A stretch of 20,907 bases of DNA from an uncultured Anaerotignum sp. Its GTDB lineage: Bacteria; Bacillota; Clostridia; Lachnospirales; Anaerotignaceae. The notes under the pieces were generated by a model, which did no database searches, was not told where the DNA came from, and saw nothing but the letters and a program-made list of their open reading frames with translations. The translations under genes and the position numbers were made by a program. Position 1 is the stretch's first letter. Every line of letters starts with the position of its first letter. The DNA lies in contig NZ_CAJMDQ010000044.1 in assembly GCF_905212195.1 (NCBI RefSeq), positions 1 to 20,907 of the forward strand, in the 5' to 3' direction. This document shows, in pieces, positions 1 to 7,200 of the stretch.

Positions 1-34
1 TCAGTTAGCTCTCTTTTTATGAATAATGAAAAAA

Positions 35-53
35 TGTTGCCAAATTGTTGCCA
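35..53. repeat. 11-bp-period direct repeat next to guaA 3' end
   Basis: TGTTGCCA occurs at 35-42 and again at 46-53, exactly 11 bp apart, about one helical turn. Direct repeats with this period are typical of binding sites for tyrosine recombinases or of operators, but the sequence alone does not say which. It lies about 60 bp beyond the guaA stop codon, where genomic islands are known to integrate in many bacteria. The repeat itself is plainly visible; the role is inference. Confidence 0.4.
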
Positions 54-72
54 GGTCGGGCCTTAACCTCTC

Positions 73-97
73 AAAAACCCAGTAAAATCAGGTTTTT
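73..97 (-). terminator. weak hairpin after guaA, possible terminator
   Basis: AAAAACC (73-79) and GGTTTTT (91-97) form a perfect 7-bp inverted repeat with an 11-nt loop, 15 bp past the guaA stop. On the minus strand the second arm ends in five Ts, which gives a short U-run. The stem has only two G-C pairs, so it is a weak terminator and may work in either direction. No better terminator is visible before the window edge. Confidence 0.4.
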
Positions 98-111
98 CCG
101 GGCCTCTGAAA

Positions 112-1650
112 TTATTCCCACTCAATTGTTGCAGGTGGTTTAGAAGTGATATCGTACACAATACGATTTACATGTTTTACTTCATTTACAATTCTGACAG
201 AGACACGATCCAATACATCATAAGGGATTCTTGCCCAGTCAGCTGTCATAAAGTCAGTTGTTGTTACGCCACGCAGAGCGATGGTGTAGTCATATGTTCT
301 GAAGTCACCCATAACACCTACAGAACGAACGTCTGTGATAACTGCAAAGTACTGGTTGATGCTTCTATCCAGACCTGCTTTTGCAATTTCTTCACGGAAG
401 ATTGCATCTGCTTCTCTCAGGATTTCCAGTTTATCTTCTGTTACTTCACCGATAACACGGATACCCAGACCGGGGCCAGGGAAAGGCTGACGCCATACCA
501 GATGTTCAGGCAGACCCAGTTCCAGACCCATCTGACGTACTTCGTCCTTGAACAGCAGACGCAGAGGTTCGATCAGTTCTTCAAAATCTACAACGGAAGG
601 CAGACCGCCTACGTTGTGGTGAGATTTGATGACAGCAGAATCACCCAGACCACTTTCGATTACGTCAGGATAAATGGTACCCTGTACCAGGAAATCTACT
701 TTACCAATCTTCTTTGCTTCATCTTCAAACACACGGATAAATTCTTCACCGATGGTTTTTCTCTTTGTTTCGGGGTCTGTAACACCTTTCAGTTTGCTCA
801 GGAAACGTTCCTGTGCATTGGCTCTTACAAAGTGAGAATCAAACATATTTGCAAATGCTGCTTCTACTTCGTCCCCTTCGTTTTTACGCATCAGACCATG
901 GTCAACAAATACGCATGTCAGCTGCTTGCCGATTGCTTTGGAAACCAGAGCAGCTACTACGCTGGAGTCAACACCACCAGACAGTGCACACAGTGCTTTG
1001 CCGTCGCCAACCTGTTCTCTGATTTTCTGAATCTGGTCTTCGATATAGTTTGTCATTGTCCAGTCGCCGCTGCATCCGCAAACTTCATACAAGAAGTTGT
1101 GGATCATGTTTGTACCCTTGGGTGTGTGGTTTACTTCGGGGTGGAACTGTACGCCATAGAAGCCTTTTTCGGGGCATTCAATAGCTGCTGCGGGACATGT
1201 TGCTGTCTTACCGATAATACGGAAGCCTTCAGGCATTTCTGTAACAAAGTCTGTATGGCTCATCCAGCAGATTTCTTTTTCATCAATACCTTTCATCAGT
1301 TTGCTATCTGTATTGAAAGTAACTTCTGTTTTGCCATATTCGCTCTTTTCATTAGCATTGCCTACTTTACCGCCCAGTGTATAAGCCATCAGCTGGCAGC
1401 CATAGCAGATACCCAGCACAGGCACACCCAGTTCAAAAATTGCAGGGTCGCAATGAGGGGATTTTTCGTCATAAACGCTATTGGGGCCCCCTGTAAAGAT
1501 AATCCCTTTGGGATTTTTTGCCTTGATTTCCTCAATGGGTTTATTCCAAGGCATGATTTCACAGTAAACGTGATGTTCTCTGACACGTCTGGCAATCAGC
1601 TGATTATACTGACCGCCAAAATCCAGAATAATAATCATTTCACGGTTCAT
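112..1650 (-). CDS. guaA: GMP synthase (glutamine-hydrolysing)
   Basis: Converts XMP to GMP in the cytoplasm using ATP and the amide nitrogen of glutamine; last step of de novo GMP synthesis. The 512-residue protein has the full family layout. The class I glutamine amidotransferase domain comes first, with nucleophile Cys82 in GICYGCQL and partners His170 and Glu172 in QFHPE. The ATP-pyrophosphatase domain follows, with the P-loop SGGVDSS at 224-230, then the dimerisation domain ending in the family's usual PPATIEWE. GGAGG six bases upstream fixes the start at 1650 rather than the Met four codons in. The gene stands alone: 327 bp separate it from the operon upstream, and it has its own promoter candidate. 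It shares glutamine as nitrogen donor with asnB, pyrG and carAB further up the strand. Identification is secure. Confidence 0.98.
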   Translation of the reverse strand: MNREMIIILDFGGQYNQLIARRVREHHVYCEIMPWNKPIEEIKAKNPKGIIFTGGPNSVYDEKSPHCDPAIFELGVPVLGICYGCQLMAYTLGGKVGNANEKSEYGKTEVTFNTDSKLMKGIDEKEICWMSHTDFVTEMPEGFRIIGKTATCPAAAIECPEKGFYGVQFHPEVNHTPKGTNMIHNFLYEVCGCSGDWTMTNYIEDQIQKIREQVGDGKALCALSGGVDSSVVAALVSKAIGKQLTCVFVDHGLMRKNEGDEVEAAFANMFDSHFVRANAQERFLSKLKGVTDPETKRKTIGEEFIRVFEDEAKKIGKVDFLVQGTIYPDVIESGLGDSAVIKSHHNVGGLPSVVDFEELIEPLRLLFKDEVRQMGLELGLPEHLVWRQPFPGPGLGIRVIGEVTEDKLEILREADAIFREEIAKAGLDRSINQYFAVITDVRSVGVMGDFRTYDYTIALRGVTTTDFMTADWARIPYDVLDRVSVRIVNEVKHVNRIVYDITSKPPATIEWE

Positions 1651-1734
1651 TGTCTTCCTCCATATCTCTTGTTTCTAAAGGTTCACGCTTTATCAAGAAA
1701 AGCCGCCGCTGCAAACGACGACCTGCCTGATTTC

Positions 1735-1763
1735 ATATTATCATAGCCAAAAGCTATTGACAA
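1735..1763 (-). promoter_or_regulatory. probable sigma-A promoter of guaA
   Basis: On the minus strand TTGTCA (1758-1763) is followed after 17 bp by TAATAT (1735-1740). This gives five of six matches to the -35 consensus and four of six to the -10. Transcription would start near 1728 and leave a leader of roughly 78 nt before the guaA ATG. The rest of the 1651-1977 gap holds an AT-rich stretch and the two hairpins listed separately. I see no purine riboswitch core in the short leader. Confidence 0.5.
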
Positions 1764-1878
1764 GTAAAAACCACATATTTCCCACGTCTTTTCGCAAAAC
1801 GAATAAAATCTTTCTCAACATTGTGATTTGTTTTTATTTTTTTGCCAAAGCATTCTGATTCGACTGCGATGGTTTTCC

Positions 1879-1937
1879 GTTTAAAATCATTCCTGCATAT
1901 CATGCAAATCTATTCCGATGAAATGCAGGAATGATTT
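1879..1937 (-). terminator. 15-bp inverted repeat, probable terminator of the three-gene operon
   Basis: AAATCATTCCTGCAT (1884-1898) and ATGCAGGAATGATTT (1923-1937) are perfect inverted complements with a 24-nt loop. The repeat starts 41 bp past the stop of the flavoprotein gene. On the minus strand the second arm runs into TTTT. The loop is long and the U-run short, so an operator or processing site is also possible. Position after the last gene of the operon and before the guaA promoter favours a terminator. Confidence 0.55.
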
Positions 1938-1941
1938 AGAG

Positions 1942-1967
1942 CCAACCTCCGCCAAAACAGAAGTTGG
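1942..1967 (-). other. small hairpin directly after the flavoprotein gene
   Basis: CCAACCTC (1942-1949) and GAAGTTGG (1960-1967) pair over 8 bp with a 10-nt loop. In minus-strand RNA the one non-standard pair is an allowed G-U pair, while plus-strand RNA would have A-C there. This favours a function in the leftward transcript. It sits 10 bp past the stop codon and 5 bp before the larger inverted repeat, so the two may form a tandem mRNA 3' end. Confidence 0.4.
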
Positions 1968-1977
1968 TAAAGAATTT

Positions 1978-3045
1978 TCAGGATTCTTTTACCAAAGCCT
2001 TCATCATATTTTCCGCAAAAGCAGAGGCTTTTTTCTGAATGTCTTCTACTTCCAAGATACTTGCCGGATTATTGGCAGTTTCCAGCATGGCAAAATGTGG
2101 AGGCAGTCGGAATGTTTTATTCATGCTCATAGCACTAATGACCTGTTCCGCTACGATGTTGCCGCCACTATATCCCGATACAACCAAAGCAAAAATACTT
2201 TTTTCGTAAAATTGATTTTTACGGAACAATGCTGTCAAACGATTGATAAAAGCAGTCAAATTGGCACTGAGTGCATCATTATAATTGGGACAGAGCAATA
2301 CAACTGCATCACATGCCTCAATAGCAGGATATACCTGCTCCACAATGACCCCACCATAATAGCAGCTGGATTTTTCACTGAAATGCATACACATTTTAAA
2401 CGGACATCCGGAGCAATCGTGTACCGTACCATTCCGCAGGGAAATTTCCGTAATTTTGCAATGATGCAAATCTTTTTTGATCATATCCCACAGCATAGAC
2501 GTATTGGAAGTTTTGTGATTGCTGGCATGGAGCACCAGAATGTTGGTTTCTTTCTTGGGATTCAGTTTAAAATCCATGAGCTGTACAACCAAACGCTTCG
2601 CCGCTGCCTGATACGCGCCCATATTGTCCAAATCCTGCTGCATGGCCTGAATATTGAAATTCTGCAGGGAACCTGTGCCCTCTACCATGCCTCTGCCGGG
2701 AAAAGCACATCCGCAGGCATTGGCTGTAAACATCAATTCTCGCGCTACAGACTTGGTATACAATTCACTTTCCCCATCTACCAGAATGGAGCCCACGCAT
2801 CCTTTCAGCATATCCGGATGCAGACGCATATACTTCAAATAACGGAAGTATTCCAGATTGATGCCGGAAACCCCCAAAGGAATAGCAAAGAGCAATCTTT
2901 TCCCTTCTAAGGAATGAAAATCCTCCAGTCGACGAATGACAGTGCAATCATATAAACCATAGATTTCTTCCAATAGCTTTTCCAGTCGTTTTGTTCTTCT
3001 GGAATCTTCACATTGTGGATACACAACAGTCAACATTTGCTTCAT
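1978..3045 (-). CDS. two-part flavodoxin-like flavoprotein, possible Fe-S site (NADPH-dependent FMN reductase family)
   Basis: The 355-residue protein has a C-terminal half (about 167-350) that reads as the NADPH-dependent FMN reductase/iron-sulfur flavoprotein fold. A first beta strand leads into a phosphate-loop-like stretch HASNHKTSNTS at 173-183, and a strand before CPNYNDALSANLT near 252-264 suits the second FMN loop. Cysteines 211, 214, 219 and 228 make a CX2CX4CX8C cluster, which in relatives binds a 4Fe-4S centre; that role is inference here. The N-terminal half (about 1-165) has similar strand-helix spacing and may be a degenerate second flavodoxin-like domain. No signal peptide or membrane segment is visible. 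The start overlaps the stop of the upstream gene by 4 nt (ATGA), with GGAGA before it, so translation is coupled. It probably moves electrons for the pathway of this operon; the substrate is unknown. Confidence 0.75.
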   Translation of the reverse strand: MKQMLTVVYPQCEDSRRTKRLEKLLEEIYGLYDCTVIRRLEDFHSLEGKRLLFAIPLGVSGINLEYFRYLKYMRLHPDMLKGCVGSILVDGESELYTKSVARELMFTANACGCAFPGRGMVEGTGSLQNFNIQAMQQDLDNMGAYQAAAKRLVVQLMDFKLNPKKETNILVLHASNHKTSNTSMLWDMIKKDLHHCKITEISLRNGTVHDCSGCPFKMCMHFSEKSSCYYGGVIVEQVYPAIEACDAVVLLCPNYNDALSANLTAFINRLTALFRKNQFYEKSIFALVVSGYSGGNIVAEQVISAMSMNKTFRLPPHFAMLETANNPASILEVEDIQKKASAFAENMMKALVKES

Positions 3046-4232
3046 CGAATCATCTCCAGTCCATCATAAGCTTTTTGGATTCTTTGGAATAATGTATCTG
3101 GCAAGGGCAAAGATTCAATTTCCACGCCCAATGTCGTTCTGTTTTTGCTGCCCATATAAACACCATTCAGGAAATTAGAGCTATAATGCCATTCTCCACG
3201 CAGTGTCAGCAGCAAGGTAATGGCAGCAGAAGAAATGGCAGGTGCTACATAAGGCTTAAAGCCCAGTTCCCGCATACGCAGGTTGGCTTCGATAGCAAGT
3301 TTTGTCAAATCTTTGGAACGTTCATCGTCATAGTTATCAATGCTGTTTGCAATAACAAGATCCTGTCCATGAGGGCCAAAGGCTCTGCCTTCTGTCAGAA
3401 AATCCGCAAATTCTGGATTCTGTTTTGCATAATAAGCCGCTCTTGCGTTCATGACACCAAGGCCATAACCCTGAACCTGTTCGGGACGAAGACCTTTTCC
3501 ATCGAAGTTCCCTGCTTCATCTTCATTGCTAGCAAGAAAAGCCGCACGGCAAAGTGGGTCTACAGGGTCAGAAACGACGGCAAACAGACCTTCAAACTTT
3601 GCATCTCTTGCTTTCTTTGCGAAAATAGAAATAATACCTTTATTGGCTTCATACTGCACCATACGCACATCCTGCACCTGTGAACCTACAGGAGGAATCC
3701 CTTTGGATGCACAGAAAACAAACATATCACAATCAAAAAGCTGTTCTTCGGTCAAAATTTCAACCGTCGGCAAAGCGTCGTAGTCCCAAGGAAAAGCAGC
3801 CTGATTCAATTCTGTTTCCCAACGAGCACAGACATCCGGGTTCACATCATAAATCCCAAGTGTTTCGATGCAGTCACCGCCCATGAGTTTCAATGCTGTC
3901 AGCACAGTACTGCCAACATCACCCAATGCCAGCAGATGTACCCGTTTTTTCTTCTTATTATCTTTCTGAAGCCATTTTTCCCATTCATCAGCTGTTTTCC
4001 AAGCAGTATTCGCCAGCAGTACAGTCCCTTTGGACAGGGCATTTTCTGCCGCTGTCCGCAGATCTGCATCCATATTTGCTGCCACATCATCCAGATGAGC
4101 GCTGTCCAGCCAACGAAGGGTTTCTTCTTCTGCCAGCATTGCCGGATGGGTCAATTTCAAAATCCCTTTATTCTTCTCCCGACACTGTTCTGTGAAAAAA
4201 ACAGTGGTCGTTCCAATGAGTTTCTGTTCCAT
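3042..4232 (-). CDS. lactate/malate-dehydrogenase-like oxidoreductase, atypical active site
   Basis: The 396-residue protein carries about 95 extra N-terminal residues before a Rossmann fold. The fold shows VHLLALGDVGSTV (98-110) in place of the family's glycine-rich loop, and Asp129 at the end of the second strand, a residue type that usually selects NAD(H). VVSDPVDPL (219-227) matches the VSNPVD segment of lactate and malate dehydrogenases. Further on, VMNARAAYY (260-268) aligns with the LDSARFR motif and GPHGQD (286-291) with the catalytic-His loop. So the catalytic His (288) and substrate Arg (264) seem kept, while the usual partner Asp is replaced by Met261. It is therefore unlikely to be an ordinary lactate or malate dehydrogenase. 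Its SD (GGAGG) begins right after the stop of the 1614-residue gene, and its stop overlaps the next start. Family assignment is fairly sure; substrate is unknown. Confidence 0.7.
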   Translation of the reverse strand: MEQKLIGTTTVFFTEQCREKNKGILKLTHPAMLAEEETLRWLDSAHLDDVAANMDADLRTAAENALSKGTVLLANTAWKTADEWEKWLQKDNKKKKRVHLLALGDVGSTVLTALKLMGGDCIETLGIYDVNPDVCARWETELNQAAFPWDYDALPTVEILTEEQLFDCDMFVFCASKGIPPVGSQVQDVRMVQYEANKGIISIFAKKARDAKFEGLFAVVSDPVDPLCRAAFLASNEDEAGNFDGKGLRPEQVQGYGLGVMNARAAYYAKQNPEFADFLTEGRAFGPHGQDLVIANSIDNYDDERSKDLTKLAIEANLRMRELGFKPYVAPAISSAAITLLLTLRGEWHYSSNFLNGVYMGSKNRTTLGVEIESLPLPDTLFQRIQKAYDGLEMIR

Positions 4233-4242
4233 AATATCCTCC

Positions 4243-7200
4243 TTATTTTACAAGGTGTTCCAGTCGGATCATCTGTTCCATATCATTTTCCAGATATACA
4301 GATGCCGGCAGATGGTAATCATAAGCAACACAATTGCCTTTGTCTGGAATACGAGGCCAGATAATAACTTCACTCAGTCGTCCCAAAGTCAGATTCCGTT
4401 CATACAAAGCCTGGTATTCTTCTTCCAGAACCGTCAGAATTTCTTTTGTATTCTGCAGGCAAACCATAGACAAATCATAGATATTTTCTTTCGATGCACC
4501 TCTGATAAAACCGGGCATTACATAAGGCAGGATCAGGTTGACACCATGCAGGAAATTGCCTGTTTTATCTGCATTGGTTTCCACACCGTCACCGCCAATG
4601 AAAGGATACATAGATGTTTCCACAAACCAGATACGCATGGAAGGAATGAAGTATGCACTTTCTACCTTTCTGCCTTGGATTTCCATCAGGTCTTTGCCGC
4701 GGCCGGAAAGCATACCAACAATCAAACGGTCAATCTCTACATTTTCTTCTTTAAACAGCGGGTCAAGTTCACGGATACGATACCCTTTATGAAGCAAATC
4801 ATCCACCAAAATCACAGGTCTGCGGAAAGATTTGATTGTTCTGACCTGAGAACGCAGGGGCAGATATTCCGGGAACTCTGCAATACGGAAGCCATGAATA
4901 CGGGAATCAAATACCTTATCTGTATGCAGCACTTTTGTTACCGTATTGGGAATGACGATACCTTTCAGAATCTTACCAAAAGGCACACACATATTTTTGC
5001 CCAATGTACGTACCGGCAGCGGTTCTTTTGGCATACCATTTGCCGCAGTAATCAATTCAATCAAACGATTATACATAATCCCTGCATTGAAGGAAAGCAC
5101 CAGTTCTCCGGGATACAGTTTGGTCAAAGAACGTTGGAATCGTTTGTGACTTTCATCCAAAACCCGCAGCACTCTGGGATTTGTACTAAAAGGTTCTTTG
5201 ATGGCTGTCTGTACATTATGATACAGCACAACAGGCTGTTTCATATCTACAACATAGATTTCTCTTGGCACTTCTGGCAAAGGAACTGGAATAAATCCCT
5301 GACGTTCCAGAGCATCTTTCATGCTCTTTGTGATCTGACTATATTTGGGACTGCATACGGTATAAGTGTAGTCTTGCCGCAGGCATTCTGCCAAGGTTTC
5401 CGTCAACACAATCTGTTCCAAATCCGCAATTTTTGACCGGCTTCTGATGTAACCAGCCAGAATCAGCACAATCTTACCAGATGTCTGCTGACGGATGTAG
5501 CTGGCTGTCATCATATCCTGAAATTCTCCAAACAGTTCTGTTGTGGAAATATGGCGGTAAAGCATAATGGCATCCGGTCTGCCTTTGCCGTCCTGGTCAA
5601 ATATGATGGTTGCTGTGCATCCGGGTTCCTGCAAAGTATGCAGCAGTTTTTCACTTTCATCATTGCCAAGATTCCCCTGTCTAATAATCTCCGCAATATC
5701 TTTTGCATTGGTTTCATGCTTGATTTCAACAGCTTTTGTCTGAAGCAGTCGCTTATACTGCGGCTCTCTCAAATACAGCCCACGGTCATAGATATAGTTC
5801 TGGGCAACAGTATCAATCAGATTGGAAATATCTCTGTTATGGTCGATATTTTCACGGATTCTTGTAGAACTGATGTCCTCAAAGTGTGTAGGCAATTTCA
5901 ATTCCACAACGGTGTTTTGAATCATATCATAAGATGTCTTGTTCCCTCTGCCCTCTCTGGTTTCTCTGCGGAAAATAACATGCGGGAATGTCATAATAGA
6001 ATTTTCTTCCGGTTCCATACGATAAGAGGAAGCATTCTGCACAACGTCACTGCCTGCCACCATATAGACTTCTTTTCCCGGGAACATTTCGCGCAGTTTT
6101 TTCAAGTCTGCCGGATTGGCAATATTCACTGGTGTATCTGAAGGGAAAAGGAAAATGTTTTCTTCGTTCGCCACAGACATATCCAAAATACGTCTGCGCA
6201 CCCGATGGGGCTGGGCTTTTTTCGACCAGGAAAATTCATCCAGCGCCAGATAAACGGTAAATCCAAGATCTCTGATTTCCCGGGCAATTTCCTTGTGTCC
6301 CAAAGTAAAGGGGTCGAATGTACCAGGGAAAAAGGCAATTTTCTGGGGTTCTGAGAAAGTAAATTTCTTTTCCTGGAAAATATATGCACTGATAAAGTGG
6401 TATACAAAATTCCAACCAGCGGTATGGTTGAAGAATGTCAATTCGGAATCTTCATCCTGTTCCACAAGCATAAGCATTTTTTTGCTGAGGAAGCCGAAAA
6501 GATTTTTCTTTTCCTGCATGGACAAATAATCCTGAGCAAAAAGTTCGTGGCCAACAACCCAAAATGCTTCTCGTTTGACATTTTCCTGATAGTTTGCAAA
6601 TCCTTTCAGAATCATGCCCATGATCTTCTTGCGTCTGTCCTCATAAACCTGTGCCAGTTCCGGGAAACGGCTCTGATACTGTCCGTAATGCTGAAGCATT
6701 ACCCCGAAAGTATCCAGCGCGACACTGGCGATTCGATCATTGGTGCTGTTTTGCAGACGTTCCAGATCTTTGATAAACTCATCCAATTCCTTTGGATGGA
6801 GGAACAATACAAATTCACCCAGATATTGAGGAATATATTTAGAAAACTCGAATTCGCCAATTTCAAGGCCTTTTGTCAATTCAATGGCAACTTCATTTCG
6901 CTGATCCCAGGAAAGCATAGGCGCCAGTTTTACCAGCGTTTCCCCTGCTGCATGACGGACAGAAACCTGTTCGCTGACTTTCAGCAGATTGGACAAGTGG
7001 GTTGCCACATGAAGTTTTGGCATGGTAACGCCGCTGCAAATCCGATCATAGAGCAAACGCATGTTGATAATCTTGATTTTCCATGGTGTTGCCGCTTTCA
7101 GATTATCTAGGAAAATATCAGATACCACTGCGGAATCTTCAAAAATTTCCTGATATGCAGCCTTATTTTTCTGGGGCAAACCGCAATTTTTGCGAATTTC

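Noticed and set aside
1..66. C-terminal tail of a recombinase reading into the window on the plus strand
   Set aside because: A frame is open to a TAA at 64-66, but 21 codons without a recognisable motif are not enough to call a gene.
1651..1734. Guanine riboswitch in the guaA leader
   Set aside because: The leader is about 78 nt by the best promoter, and I find none of the conserved core with paired kissing loops.
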